Positions 1 through 11,990 of a stretch of DNA of 64,000 nt are shown piece by piece. Made by a program: the position numbers and the translations under genes. Location of the stretch: NCBI GenBank assembly GCA_015179045.1, contig WHUZ01000035.1, positions 434,001 through 498,000 on the forward strand, in the 5' to 3' direction. The stretch's first letter is position 1. Each line of letters starts with the position of its first letter. The DNA is from Kalaharituber pfeilii (lineage: Eukaryota; Ascomycota; Pezizomycetes; Pezizales; Pezizaceae). Below the pieces are notes generated by a model, which worked only from the letters and a program-made list of their open reading frames with translations, was not told the origin of the DNA and searched no databases.

Positions 1-804
1 TCCGAGTCCATCGAACCTGCCGTGGCTCTGCCAGCCGGAAATGCAGATCAGGACAGGTGGGGATGGAACTTGGAGGAAGAGGACGACAATATGCGGGCGG
101 AGAGGGACCAATCTGGGAAGATATCTGGGAAGATGTTGGACAGGCATGATAAGAAACGGGATGACGAGGACTTTACTGAAAAGATTTTGAGGGCAAAAGC
201 GAGGTTGCAGCAGTACGGTGTTAACGAGGCCCCGGGACTACAGGGTTCGCAGCAACGCTGGGGAATGAGGGAGCAGCGGGAGACAGACTATGCCCCGAGG
301 TTGCAGGAACCGCAGCAGTCTAAGGAAACGAGGGCTCAGCGGGACCAGTATAAGGTGAACGAAGCTCGGGAGTGGGAGGAATCACGGGAGCAGAGAGCAA
401 TGAGAGACCAACGAGAGCACTACAAATCAAAAGCTGCCCTACGATGGGACGAGCCACAGCAGCCGACAGAAGTAAGAACTCGGCGGGACCAGTATAGTAG
501 GGTGAACGACGTCCCGAGATGGCAAGAACCGCAGCAACAGAGGGAATTGAGGGATCAGCGGAGCCAGTATCGGGCGAACGAAGCCCCGAGGCGGCAGGAA
601 TCGCAGCAGCAGAGAAGAGTGAGAGGTCAGCGGGAACAGTACAGGGCAAGCGATGCTCCCAGAAGGGAGGATCGACAGAGGGAGGGGAGGGACAAACGGG
701 AGCAGTATTCGGCGAATGAAGCTCCCGCATGGCAAGAATTGCAGCAGCCGAGGGTTAAAGGACGTCCGCCTCCTAGGCCTTGGGATAAAAGGGGCAGGCA
801 GTAA
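1..804 (+). CDS. C-terminal part of a repeat-rich Gln/Arg/Glu coiled-coil protein (5' truncated by window)
   Basis: The reading frame is open from base 1 to the TAA at 802-804, so this is the 3' end of a gene that starts outside the window. The visible 267 residues are very hydrophilic, rich in Q, R and E. From about residue 75 they consist of roughly eight degenerate repeats of 23-27 residues built around RDQRxQYRANEAP followed by RWQEPQQQ. The tail is basic and proline-rich (GRPPPRPWDKRGRQ). There is no signal peptide or membrane segment in the visible part. The repeats are probably helical or disordered; I do not recognise the family and assign no function. It converges on the minus-strand SURP gene. 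The stop is followed by about 800 bp of T- and A-rich DNA. Confidence 0.6.
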   Translation, partial: SESIEPAVALPAGNADQDRWGWNLEEEDDNMRAERDQSGKISGKMLDRHDKKRDDEDFTEKILRAKARLQQYGVNEAPGLQGSQQRWGMREQRETDYAPRLQEPQQSKETRAQRDQYKVNEAREWEESREQRAMRDQREHYKSKAALRWDEPQQPTEVRTRRDQYSRVNDVPRWQEPQQQRELRDQRSQYRANEAPRRQESQQQRRVRGQREQYRASDAPRREDRQREGRDKREQYSANEAPAWQELQQPRVKGRPPPRPWDKRGRQ

Positions 805-1603
805 ACAGGTAGGAAAGTGGGGAGTCGAGTGAACGGAGCGAGGTGGGGCTAGTGCCGGAGAGTGGGAAAGTTGATGCGTGAGCTCCGGAAGTAGAATAAA
901 ACCCAATGTTCGTATTATACATCAAAAAATTTGGCTGTATGTAGACTTTGTTCTTTTTTTTTTGTTTTTTTTGTTTTTTCCTTGCTTTTTCCCTTTTTTT
1001 CTCTTTTTTTCTTTTGTCCAGATTATTTCCGTGCATTGTTGCAACTGTCTTTGGTGGATTGATGGTGCTCTCCTTCCAGAAATCTTTAAGACTACAAAGC
1101 GATTTGCTATAGAGAACAAGGAAAAAGCTTAGACATTGTACTATAGATACAGGGCAAAAAAGGAAAAAAAAAAAAAAAGGAGAAGGTAGGGAAATACGTA
1201 CTCTCCACTTTATTCAAATGTATATATATACTTATCAAGCTGTAACCACAATATCATGTTTATCCTCTATCACCGATGAGTTCATCCAGTGTCAAACAGG
1301 ACCACCCATGTAATTAAACTACTCTCAACTCAGAGCAGTTTATGCCCATAGAAGTATTTTTTTTTTTTCCTTCATACCGACAACATTTATCGACGGAAAC
1401 AGACGCTCATAAACCCCCGAAGCAGTAGGAACAAGAAAGTAGGCTAAGCTAAAGGACTAACATCACAAATCCTGCCATAAATGACAACTGAGCGCTGAAA
1501 ATACATGAAAAAAGAGCTATTTGTACAAGTTACATCCTTCCCCCCTCCGTGACCTTCGTGTGCGCCCATCCGCTCTCCTTCGGAAGATGACTTGCCCTGT
1601 CAA
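805..1603. other. Convergent intergenic region
   Basis: This stretch lies between two convergent 3' ends. It holds a pyrimidine-rich tract (about 950-1018, mostly T with C and G interruptions), an oligo-A tract near 1157-1177 and a short T run near 1358-1369. No coding or RNA signal was seen; it probably carries both 3' UTRs. Confidence 0.6.
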
Positions 1604-4393
1604 TCAATCCTCCTCATCATCATCCGCAAACATATCTTCCGCCTTAGGCCTCTTCCTCTTCACTGGCGGCCCCGCGGCTCCCATCCCCACAGCCCTGACA
1701 CCGAATGTCATTCCTCCAAACTTGCGCGTTTCTTCCGCTGGTTTTTCAGTCCCTTTCTTCTCCTCCTTCTGTGCTGACGTTGATGGCGCTGGCACTTCAT
1801 GCACAGCCTTCCCGCCCTGTCCCTCGTCATCCTCATACCCCTCCATTGGCACCCCATCAACGTCCTCATCGTCCTCTAATAGCGGGACTCCATCAACGTC
1901 GTCATCCTCCATTGGAACTCCATCGACATCCTCGTCCTCTCCATCCGCCATCTCCGCGTCCTCACCCCCACCTGCACTCACCACTGCTTCCGCAGACACG
2001 GCCACCTCCACTGCGGTATCCACCGTCTTCCACCTACTCTTCGTTTTCCCTACACCCGTCACATCTTCTACGCCCTTTGCTCCCTCCCCGTTCCCTTCCC
2101 TCTTTTCACTTCCCTCTCTCTCGTCCCTCCCTCCCTCCATGAAATTTCTCATAAACTCCTCATGCGTCCCCTGAGGAAACACGTTCCAGCTTTCCCAGAG
2201 CCCTAGCACCCCCGTGACCAGCCTTCTAAACTTCTCCCTCCTAATCCTTCCCCATCCTTCACTACGATACGTCCCGCCTAAGGACTCCATCACCTTCGCC
2301 TCCCGCAGCTTCTGCTCAACGAGCCCGCGGTATCGCCATGCGTTGCGGACGCCAAGGGACGAGTTTGAGAGGACGTCAGAAAGGAGATACAGGGCAACTA
2401 CCTTCGCTCCCGACACATCTGTCTCCCGTTCCCTCTCCTTCTCTTCTTTCCTCTCTAGCGTTTCCTGCTTATCATCCGTGCTCCCCTCTCGCTCCCCCTT
2501 ACCATCCTCCCCAGCGTTTCCCTCAAGTAACTGCTTCTGGAATCCCAAGGGCCTTACCACGTTCCCGACCAGCACCTCCACAACCTCCTCTGCTGCTGCC
2601 GCATTCTCGATTGCAAACGCCATCACCCGCGCAATATCTCCCCTGCGCACTTTCGTTGTGCTCGTTGGGACGCGGGAGACAAGCCACATGAGCTTCGCGC
2701 GCTTCAGCGGGCCAAGATACGTTCTTGTGTCCTTCCCGCCCGAACTATCTAGACCCAGCCCGCCATGTGGTAGCGGTCCAGAGCCATCCCTATGAGCCCT
2801 ATCCCGCCTCCCCTCATCATTATCCGAGTCTGACCCCGACAGGTCCCCATCGGATCGATAATCCGGGTCGTCCACGATATCTTCCAAGTTCCCTGCCCAC
2901 TCATACCTCAAGCTTCGTTTGGGTGGCACCCACAGTGGCTGGTTCGGCCCCTCGAATATCTCGACTCCCCTAGATAGAGACGTGAGGTCTGTGTATGTAG
3001 CGCCCGACAGCACTTCCCACAACCGCCATCGATAGTATGCGTGCGCCTCTCCGCGAGTATCGAACAGAAAACTCCACTTTTCGTCTTTGCGCACGGACTC
3101 GTTGGACATGAGGAGGGCTTCAAATTCGGGGCCGTGAGTGAAGACGCTTTCGACGGTTTTATGGATAAGTTTGAGCATGCGGAGGTTGGTGGGTGGGGTG
3201 ACAAAGACTTGGAGGGGAGGCTGATTAGGGTTGGGTAGTTGGCCAGGGCGGCCGCCACCGCTACTGAAGGAGGTAGGAGGGGCGAACCCACGGGAGTGGT
3301 AGCTGGGCGGGGGAGCGCGAGAGTGGCCGTGAGGAAGCTGCTTGGGAGTGAGGGATTTGGCGCCGAAGGGATTAGAGCTGTTGTTGTTTCTGGATCCGGT
3401 GTTAAGAAGGGTAGGAAAGGGTTGACTGATCGCCAGTGCTGCACTAGCAAGTTGGCGGGATATCGAGAGCCAAAACCCGTATCCGAGATATCTGTTTTGG
3501 AGGGTGGATGTGAGGGCGTCAATTTCTGAAGATGGTGTCTCTGTGGATAATGTGACGATTGCGCTTGTAGCTTTGCGCACCGGAATGTTTGCTGTGTTTC
3601 CAGCTGCGGATGCGGGACCCTGAGGAACAGCAGGAATCAAGCGGATAAAGTCAACAGCCATGTTAGGATTTGTCTCTTTAAACAGCGCCTTGATATTCTC
3701 CCGAGTGAAGTTTGGCGGCAAGTTGCTCAGCTGCACAGTCGGTTTCGGCTGCTCCTTCTCCTCGCGTGAATCAGAGTCCTCGTCCTCGTCCTCCTGTGGG
3801 AAGTAATCTTCCTTCTTTGGAGGATCGCCTCCTGCGCCCGGGCCGGAATTCTCAAATGCGAGGATCCCAGAGTTACCCTCTCGTAATCGTCGTGCCTTTT
3901 CCCGATCACTCAGATGGTGTCCCGGATCATCCATGTAAGAGTCAAGGTTCCGCTTCCGCCCCGGCGGACCTTCTACCCCTCCTCTTCCTCCCCCTACCCC
4001 ACCGAGCGAAAACCCGCCCACCTTCCCACTCCCTGCCCCCGCCGTAGTCTGCGACGTAAAATGCCTCCTCTGCCCCGCTCCCGGCCCACTTGGCACTGGC
4101 GGCCTCATCACCCCCACCCCCGGTGCCCCTCCTCTCCCCAGTCCCATCCCAAACCCCCCGCGCCCCGGGGGCCCCAGCGGTTTCGTACCCCCCCCGCTAC
4201 TATTCTGTTGTTGCGTCGACTCATCGTGCGAGAACGACTTTATGAAGTCCTCGTAAACTGCGGCGGTTTCGGCTTCCTCCCGCAGCCGCTTGGCTTCGGC
4301 TTCGGCTTTGGCCTTTTCAAAGGCGGATTTTTTAGTTGGAGCGTGCAGCTTGTTCTTGATGTTGGGGAAGGAGGGAGGGTTTGGGTCGGTCAT
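1604..4393 (-). CDS. U2 snRNP-associated SURP / SR140-like splicing factor (RRM + SURP + CID)
   Basis: A single uninterrupted exon of 929 codons. The start at 4393 is preferred because the typical N-terminus (MTDPNPPSFPNIKNKL, then a Lys/Glu/Ala-rich helix) begins there; the frame stays open to an ATG at 4603. Domains, numbered from 4393: Gly/Pro-rich linker at about 65-145; RRM at about 218-315; SURP module at about 401-464 (LIHKTVESVFTHGPEFEALL, then a WSFLF and YYRWRLWE block); CID-like domain at about 556-755 carrying the LSDVLSNSS segment. The tail is acidic with repeats of DVDGVPMED and ends KRPKAEDMFADDDEED. The order RRM-SURP-CID is that of human U2SURP/SR140, which associates with the U2 snRNP. 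A nuclear pre-mRNA splicing role is therefore inferred. The domain assignment is strong; the exact start is less sure. Confidence 0.85.
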   Translation of the reverse strand: MTDPNPPSFPNIKNKLHAPTKKSAFEKAKAEAEAKRLREEAETAAVYEDFIKSFSHDESTQQQNSSGGGTKPLGPPGRGGFGMGLGRGGAPGVGVMRPPVPSGPGAGQRRHFTSQTTAGAGSGKVGGFSLGGVGGGRGGVEGPPGRKRNLDSYMDDPGHHLSDREKARRLREGNSGILAFENSGPGAGGDPPKKEDYFPQEDEDEDSDSREEKEQPKPTVQLSNLPPNFTRENIKALFKETNPNMAVDFIRLIPAVPQGPASAAGNTANIPVRKATSAIVTLSTETPSSEIDALTSTLQNRYLGYGFWLSISRQLASAALAISQPFPTLLNTGSRNNNSSNPFGAKSLTPKQLPHGHSRAPPPSYHSRGFAPPTSFSSGGGRPGQLPNPNQPPLQVFVTPPTNLRMLKLIHKTVESVFTHGPEFEALLMSNESVRKDEKWSFLFDTRGEAHAYYRWRLWEVLSGATYTDLTSLSRGVEIFEGPNQPLWVPPKRSLRYEWAGNLEDIVDDPDYRSDGDLSGSDSDNDEGRRDRAHRDGSGPLPHGGLGLDSSGGKDTRTYLGPLKRAKLMWLVSRVPTSTTKVRRGDIARVMAFAIENAAAAEEVVEVLVGNVVRPLGFQKQLLEGNAGEDGKGEREGSTDDKQETLERKEEKERERETDVSGAKVVALYLLSDVLSNSSLGVRNAWRYRGLVEQKLREAKVMESLGGTYRSEGWGRIRREKFRRLVTGVLGLWESWNVFPQGTHEEFMRNFMEGGRDEREGSEKREGNGEGAKGVEDVTGVGKTKSRWKTVDTAVEVAVSAEAVVSAGGGEDAEMADGEDEDVDGVPMEDDDVDGVPLLEDDEDVDGVPMEGYEDDEGQGGKAVHEVPAPSTSAQKEEKKGTEKPAEETRKFGGMTFGVRAVGMGAAGPPVKRKRPKAEDMFADDDEED

Positions 4394-5878
4394 TTTTGGC
4401 TGCTGCTGGTGTTGAGGGTACGGGAAGGCATGTGCTGACTGGTGGCGGCGGTCTGTGGGTGATGTTGAAATGTGTAGATGCGAATGGGATGTTTTGTGTG
4501 AAAGTCCTCTGGGTTCAATTGGTTGCGTGGAGATGTCGTGGGGAAGATGCTTCAGCTTGCCTTGACGCGAATGAATGGGCTGCTTACTAAGCGGAACTTC
4601 CACCTTGACTCGCTCGTTAATATGCAGGTCGAATGTCCATATGAATTGCAGAGATGGTTTCGTATCTCAAGTTAAACGTCGTCATATTTGAACGTTCGGC
4701 CGCACCGAATCCCATGCATTCTACAGCTAGCAGATCACGGCAGATTGAATCCAGTAAAGTAGTCGAAACGTCAACACACTTATTATGCTATTTCACACTT
4801 CACCTGCTCCATGTAGACCCAAGAAACATTGGTACCGGTTGCCAAACTATAGCATTTCAAAACTACGCTCAGATTCTGAAACGACAAACATCCATGAGGT
4901 ATGGAGAGGGTACGCGTAGTGAGTGTATACCTAGAAGAAAGCCAAATGGCATATTTGTATGGTACATATAGCACATTGCGCATAAGGAGTAATAGTTAAC
5001 AGTGTCGAACCAACTGTTGCCAACCAGACTAAGGGTAATTGATGCCTGAAGCATATGGTGGCAAACACCCTTCCGAAAGTATGCCTAGTACTTGAAATGC
5101 TAAAGGAATCATGGTTGGACATACTGTATGTAAATCACTGCATGTATATACCACATCCCATCTTTGTATTTACAAGATGCATCCGTTACCTTAATACCAA
5201 TAAAAAAAACGCGCATTGACGTCTCTGCTTATTTAACTAGTTAGAGACTTTGGGATATCCACGTGTTTCCACGGGCCAATGCTTCTTTTGTACCATTTCC
5301 TTTTTGTTTTGACGCTCTCAATTTCATGCCCGCTTTGCTTCTCTGTTCATCAGACTCCTCCTGTTTTCTTTACTCCCCCTTTCGTTGAGAACACCACTAT
5401 CGCGGGCCTATCCCGGTTCCGAATATAAGAGAAAGAAAAAACGGAAGCCTCGGATATGAGATGGAAATACACAGTGTAACGTAGCATAACCATACATGAA
5501 CAAACTCATGAACTCAGAGTAAAATGGAAATGACAAAAGAGACGATAAGAGTAGTAATCAAACGAAAGAAATGCTGAATGCGCCGTTGGTTTGCTCGAGA
5601 ACATCACCACTTGCGCAAGAAGTCATATCCAAAACGAAAAGGAGGGGGGAAAGGATATGAGACAAAGGAATCAAACAAAACTGAAATCCAGAGGTAAACT
5701 TCCAAACAATGCCGTAATTACCAAACACCCATACCCCCACATATAAACCCAGATACAGTATGATTTGATCGCATGCTATTGTTTGTCGCGTTTTCCCTGT
5801 ACCTCCGGTGAAAACCATGACTAAAGAACAATGCAAGACGACCCAGCCACCGTACCTTTTCCCCAAGTGCTTAAGTCC
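4394..5878. other. Intergenic region, no gene seen
   Basis: This lies upstream of the SURP gene and downstream of the DUF7918 gene. Short chance ORFs occur on both strands but show no domain or codon signature. It presumably holds the SURP promoter and the DUF7918 3' UTR. Confidence 0.5.
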
Positions 5879-7866
5879 TTACAAGATTTCTTCTTCGCCT
5901 GGTTGCTTACTCCATCTTCGCTTTTTGGCAGTAAATTTATCATCATCATCGCTTCCGCTACTGGTATCGCTTGTTGCATCTCCCCGAACGCCACTTGAGA
6001 TACCTCCAATTGTAGAACTTCCTACCATACCTCCAAAACCTAGACCTGATTTCAATGCGTCAGCCCCAAGGAATTTCGTAGGACTCCCCAAACCCTCCCA
6101 CACACCGTTGGAGTAAGATTTTGTGGCTGATAAAGGTGAACTCAGTCCTGGACTAGCAGCTCCATTACGTCTGTATGCATTTGGAGCACTGTATTTGCTC
6201 GATCCTGAAAAGGGTGAAAATGGGTTTGGCGCTGAGGAGCTTGTACCGTTGCTCGATTTTGCTGGAGTAACTGGAGCAGCAGAGCCGGATTTCCTTACTT
6301 CATCCGGGTCATCACTAAATGTTCTCTTGAGCTGCACAGCAAGATACTATTAGCAACACTCCCATGCACGTCGAATTTATCAAATGAATGATACAAAACG
6401 ATATCTGTTGGATGAACTGCAGGCACAATGATTATCATAACGTACCCTGATTTTTCTTACACCCTCACTCAATTCTTCTCCTTCCTTGCCATTCACGGCA
6501 CTACTTCCGGCCGTAGGTTCATCGTCAACCAACTCTCGTTTCCCGTTCCTTCTAAGCAACCCATCATCATCTTCTTTATCAGCGTCGTCTTCATCATCTA
6601 CCATACGATCTCCACGTTCCCTGAAATCATCCCAGCCCAGCCCCTTCCCTTTTCCGGTGTATTCCTTTCCAGAAAGTTCCTCAAGAAATGTCTTCGAACG
6701 TCCGCGAGCAAGAGGTGCTGGAACTGGGACACGAGTGGCTTTCGGTATTATTCCCATCCGATGAAGCTGGCCTGTATTTGAAGCAGTCAGGAAACGAGAA
6801 ATAATGGACTCGGAGCAAAAAAGGCTTACGCTCTCCGCGGTAAAAGAAGATGAAAGTCGCATAAGGAGCATTTGGTTGATCAATGTGACTGACACTTTGA
6901 GTCGAAATACTCTCCGAATCAAGTGGCTTCGCAGCGGAGAATCTAATCGGAGTGAAAGCAAAAGCCTTATTAGTGACCTATCGACATAATCAGGGCTCCT
7001 AAGAGCTCTCCAATTTTTTTTAGCACTACTCGTACGTGAGAGTAGGCCAAGGAAAGTCAGACTGAATATTATTCATACCCAGCTGTGTACTCCAATCCAC
7101 TCCATCCATTTTCCGGTTTGAGACCCATGCTTTCGGTCTCGTCTTCATCTCCCTCCTTGAACATCGCATGATATTCACCTTTCTTCACTGGGCCCTCAGC
7201 CAATACTCTGAACAGATCTACTCGAATCTGGCCCGCAGTTTGTTTCTCCTCCTCTTCATCTATCTCCTCATCTGTCATTGAAGTGTTCACAGGCATTGAG
7301 TGTCTTCTTGGATTCACTGTTAACCCACCATCCGATGCATCACTTCCATTATTATTTTTCACAGTATCCTCATCTTCACCACCAGATCCACGCCCATAAT
7401 GCTCTGAGCCAGAATTCTTCAAGCTTCCTCGTTTTGCTCGTTTCTTGCTCTGGGCCTCGGAAGCCCCTTTTGTATCAATCCCTAAACTGCCAAGCTGAAC
7501 TTCCAATCCAACCTCTTTAAAAACAAATTCTTTTTCGGCTAGAGAACCGTCTGGCATTTGAACCCATCTGCTGCTGATCCAGGTTTCCTGGCCCCTTCTT
7601 AAGAGAGTTGCGGTTTCCTCTTTGGTTCTTCCATCGAAATAAACGTATGCTGCAAGACTTTCATTGTTAGAGTGGGTTAATGTGAGGTATTGAGGAGTAA
7701 TGATGATGCTGATGGCAAAATTAACGTTAGCAGTGGAAGGAATGTAGGTCGTGATTGTCGATTTCCGAGACTGTTTTAGTGTACCATATTCTGGTAGAGG
7801 AGAAGGTAAAGACTGGTGAGGGGTAGTTGGGGAGATCGTTACTGTGATGTTCTTGAAGGTCGGCAT
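5879..7866 (-). CDS. DUF7918 domain protein, four exons
   Basis: Exons as read: 7866-7079, about 6977-6830, 6771-6446 and 6331-5879. Introns 2 (6772-6829) and 3 (6332-6445) have GTAAGC/GTACGT donors and CAG acceptors and keep frame. The start MPTFKNITVTIS with a beta-rich first 130 residues (AAYVYFDGRTKEETATLL, then WISSRWVQM) and the later block PYATFIFFYRGER joined to QLHRMGIIPKATR match the fungal DUF7918 family, whose function is unknown. The remainder is low-complexity: acidic stretches, then Ser/Gly-rich sequence with a basic KKRRWSK near the C-terminus that could be a nuclear signal. One oddity: the donor at 7078 leaves phase 2, while the clearly coding frame of exon 2 (AFAFTPIRFSAAKP) seems to need phase 0. 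A small extra exon, another acceptor or an indel must lie between 6965 and 7078. Confidence 0.7.
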
Positions 7867-10800
7867 TGTTCAGAAGTTGAGCAGATGGTGTCTGTAAGCC
7901 TAACAAAAAGTTGTATTAGCTTCAACGGCCGTTAAACTTCTGTACGTGTGGGAGAAAACGTGAAGGATAGCATTTCCACGGGTGTGCAACATTAATACAG
8001 CACTATATGATGCAGGGGGAAACACAAATAGAGAAAGATATCGAGGACAATTAGGGTGCACCAGCCTTCGATATCGAGTCGACGGCAACTCGCAGATTAG
8101 CTGACGGAGGGAGCCGCCAGGGATACAAGTAAACAGGCGCACCCCGAGAGACAGAGTAACGCCGACCACGTTCCGCAAAGGATTGGGAGTAGCAGGCGAT
8201 GTAAATGGCAAACAACCACCTCCACCAAACGGCCCAGTTTTCTGCTGTTTCTGTCTTATTTTTCTGGTGGAAATTGCCGAGCTTCAAGAGCGAATCTGCT
8301 GAGGTTTCTAGAGTAGAAAGAAAAGTCGGACGAGATTGTGGCGTCCACTGGTCGGCTTAGCTGTCGGAAGCTTGACCAGCAACGATCAAGACGCAAGCGG
8401 TGAGGATGAGAGTGCTGGGTCAGAGGTGGGGGGGAAGGGGGGGGGAGGGAAGGGGGGTTGCAGCGGGCTGTCAAGGGGCTTGGTGATGCAAGAGAGGAGT
8501 GAAGTAGCGGCGCTTTCTTGTTGCCAGATGTTACTCGGGTCGCACGGAGCAGAAGCTGGCAAGTCCAGCGACAATCACGGAGGCGAGCACGAGGGGGGGG
8601 GGGTTCAGGGCGCTGTGGTGGAGGGGGTATGTTGTACGTGGTATGGGTGGTGGAGGTGGGCGTGTGGAGGCTACAGCAAGTCCCAACCTGGCCATTCTCA
8701 GACTGGCGGTGGGCTGCTGATAGGAGCCGGCTAGCAGCCCAGCGCTGCCTGCGTCCCAAGCTTCCAGCCACCGGCAACTGGCAACAGCAGCGTGATCTTG
8801 GCACGGATGGATGGCATGGGCGCCGCCATCAGGGAGATCCATTCTCGCATTGCCGCGCTGCGCCCACCGAGGCAGCTCCATTACACATTGCACGATGCCA
8901 TCGGCAAGGCGACGGTGCATGTGCAGTGTAGTGTGTTGCCGGGTGTGTATGCGGAGGGCAACAGCTGCTGCTGAGGTGTGCGTCCATCGCTGGGGGAGCG
9001 GCGAAAACAAGGATTCCCAAGACGATTAGCATGCGCCCGGCCCACTTTCTGTTGCAGTGCAGAGATTCTTCAAGAATTGTGTCGCCGACGAATTGCGCGC
9101 GAATCGACGCAGATTGTACTTATGTACACAGTAACTTTCGAATTGAAGGCATCGCGTTGAATCTATAGCTATTCAGAATCACATCGGATACATTGAAGTA
9201 CGCGGATTGGTATGACAGAGGGGCGGGCTAGCCCTTTAGTAGTTTAGTACCATACCATTCGTATTTGACCTTGGTGGTCGGTACTATGTAATTCTGTGGT
9301 GCTTGCAACAGGAGTAAGCCACTATGCCAATGCCAATGCGACATCATGAGCACAGTGGAGCACGGTGCCTAGTATACACTACGTATACGTAGCCTTCATA
9401 ATAGAATTGTCAGGCCTACGATATACAACAGGTTGTCCATATGTAATAGCCGATGATATGGGAAGCTGATCCCAGGATTGCGCGCAACTGTGTTTACGTT
9501 TCAATTCCGTGGTCATCTCTCGGAGCTAGAATCGATACTCGTCTGTTACAATGAAAGCATACTAGGCTACAGTGTCTCGCTAGACTGGTACGAGATGGAG
9601 ACGGCCTGCGGAAAGTGCCCATAGAGGCTTCATGATCAAGAGGAGCTTTGCTTCTGCACCTGGAATGTACTATGGAGTCTAGCTCCTGAATGTCGATATA
9701 GATGTGGGACTCCAAGGAACTGCATAGATTCACTCTATATCGATATCGCTCTTCTGTAGATGGCGAATGGACTGGCAGAACGTCAAACGCAGCTGATCTC
9801 CATCTACTTACTCGAAATACATTCAATGGAATGCAACCAGCTATACAGATACCCGAGCACAGCTGATTCGCAAATTGCATGCCATTCAACTGCCCATCCC
9901 CTATGACGGTCCCGTTCTGTAGCTTCAAGTAGTTTGGCGCCTACATAGCTTCAATCCTCATGCTAATCTGATGATCTATCACTATCTGCCCGGCCGGTAG
10001 CAATAAGCGAAAATCTAAGGGGGTTTGTTCGAGATCGTCCTCCGTAGTGTACATACACTTTGCGCCTTTCTAAAACGTTGACTACCGCAATCGTTCTTGA
10101 TGTGTACCTGTGGATGACACTGTCGATATTATATTGCCACACTGCGTAGCGCACCCGCGGGTGGGCGGTGACCTTGGCTCGAATGACGAGGCTGCCTTGG
10201 CTCTTCAAAGTAGTCATGCTTTATGGTTTCTGAGTGATAATATCGAGACAGCTCCAGTTATGGTGGCGTGAAGCCCCGCGCGCTGTGGCCGTAGCGATGT
10301 CAGTCTTGTGTTAGTCGCGAGTGCAGGTATCATACAGCGAGTGAAGTTTGGAACTGAATTTAGGAGTTAACAAACCATACTAGAGCACATACTCAATAGC
10401 TCGATGCATCTCCTGATTTCCACTACATTTGGTCCTCTTCTGCGCTCACATATATAAATCTCCATCATGCAATCATAAACAAGTTTTAAAAACACAATTG
10501 ATCACTACACGCTCTGATACGAATCACAAGGCTAAACCATTCGACAATTTGCGGTCAATCGTGGTCCGCCTTTCACCCCATCAGCTGAGGCTAGCCGAGC
10601 GTGTGGCCAAGTACCCTACACCCTCGTATCGCAAGCAGTCAGATCGGACAAGCAACAACTTGAGTATGTAGCTCCCTGCTCAGAAAGAGACACCCACCAC
10701 CGCTTAAGCAAGTCATACTTTCCCTTGCGATGTCTTAATTATGGATATTAAAACAATTTGGCGTGACATGAGGCTTGCTTTAGCTGCCCGAGCTCATGTA

Positions 10801-11918
10801 TCCTGCTGATAAAGCCTCTGTTCTCAGTCTTGTGACAATGTCTCTCCACAATCCCAACCGCTTCAAGGTCAGCTTCAATTAAAAGGCTGATGTCTAGACA
10901 GCAAGTTGTTCGATTGGTTTGGCCTTTCCCGTTGATAAACAGTTTTGCTTGTTTAGTATGCATTATTATTACCCCTCTGTTCCCGGTCCCCGAATGTGTA
11001 ATCATTACCCCTCACTTTTTTCGTCCTTATCAAGCCTTTTTTTTGTCTGGATCCTCTTCGACGCAGGAACTCACTTAGAGTTACCTCCATGTTGTACGTG
11101 TACGAGTACAGTACATGCGCCTAGCATTGAAGAGCTGAAGCTAACGGGAACCATGTTCCTGATGTGTGTGGCCCTTCACACTTGTCGGTACCCGATTGGC
11201 TATGCAGAAAGAAAAAAAAAAGGTGTGAGAGACTCGATTCGGTAACATACGGCAGCACGTTTGCACAAGACAAGCCGAAACTTAAAGAGCAGGCCGTTCC
11301 GGTCGGAAGATGAGAACGGTAAGACAGGCACAAGGAAGCTAGATCCCGGAGCCATATTTGAATCAAATCCCTGATTCCTCGTTCCCAGCGTGAAAATCCC
11401 TGATCAGTTCATGCCCGTAGGATTCAAAAGCCTATGAAAAATATTCCGACAAGGTGCGAGTTCACGGGTATCGATGATCATGGATTGTGGGGAAGAATCT
11501 CAGGCAGATGGTACGTGACAACCTCGAGCTGATATATAATTTTCAGAGGAAAAAAAGAAGGGTAAGAAACTCATGGCGCAGGTGAAGAGTTGATGATGGT
11601 GATGGCTTGGTTGTGAATTTAGCGATGAGCGATCGACCGTTGGAAGTACGATAAATTTTTACACGCCCTCAAGTTTATTAAATAGCTCCTGTGGAGTCAT
11701 ATTTTGATTAGGGCATCGATGAGATGATACTTTTTTCCTGTCTTCAATGCTTAGGGGCACAATTGAAAGGGGAAGAAAAAAGAAAGAATGTCACTAAAGT
11801 TCATGTTACTTTGATTGGATCAGATTTGTTCGCAAAGAAGTGATAATAAATTGGATCATTGATGCCTCTTCAGAGGTTCGAACCGCCTCTGGTAGAGAGG
11901 CAAAAAGGAAGCATTTTG
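7867..11918. other. 4 kb intergenic region, no gene seen
   Basis: This is the upstream side of the DUF7918 gene. The first kilobase includes a GC-rich block, listed separately; from about 9000 it becomes AT-richer. ORFs on both strands overlap each other, have no recognisable domains and are not supported as genes. Confidence 0.5.
8331..8960. other. GC-rich block with long G runs
   Basis: This segment is much richer in G and C than its surroundings. It includes a plus-strand G-run array at about 8430-8459 and an 11-base G run near 8596-8606. The G tracts could form quadruplexes. Overlapping ORFs here are compositional artefacts of few stop codons. It may be part of the promoter or 5' region of the minus-strand DUF7918 gene. 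Confidence 0.4.
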
Positions 11919-11990
11919 TAGCAACACCTCGTTTCGATCGAGGGACCTCCGGGTTATGAGCCCGGCGCGCTTCCGCTGCGCCATGTTGCT
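11919..11990 (-). tRNA. tRNA-Met (CAU), elongator type
   Basis: The minus strand folds into a perfect 72 nt cloverleaf without intron. It has a 7 bp acceptor stem (AGCAACA / TGTTGCT) with discriminator A, D stem GCGC/GCGC, anticodon stem CCGGG/CCCGG with loop CTCATAA (anticodon CAU), a 5-base variable loop and T stem CCTCG/CGAGG with loop ATCGAAA. The A:U first pair resembles an initiator, but the GCGC D-arm and CCGGG anticodon stem are those of fungal elongator tRNA-Met. An RNA polymerase III terminator (five T on the minus strand) lies at about 11903-11907. Confidence 0.95.

Noticed and set aside
1521..2795. Plus-strand Ser/Pro-rich ORFs opposite the SURP gene
   Set aside because: They are antisense shadows of a GC-rich coding region and have no domain features.
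8256..9010. Several overlapping ORFs on both strands of 60-182 codons
   Set aside because: They overlap in all frames within a GC-rich, stop-poor block, have no recognisable motif and carry no intron-consistent structure.
11866..11904. T-arm-like sequence (GGTTCGAAC within a small hairpin) beside tRNA-Met
   Set aside because: No acceptor, D or anticodon arms can be paired; it is not a second tRNA.
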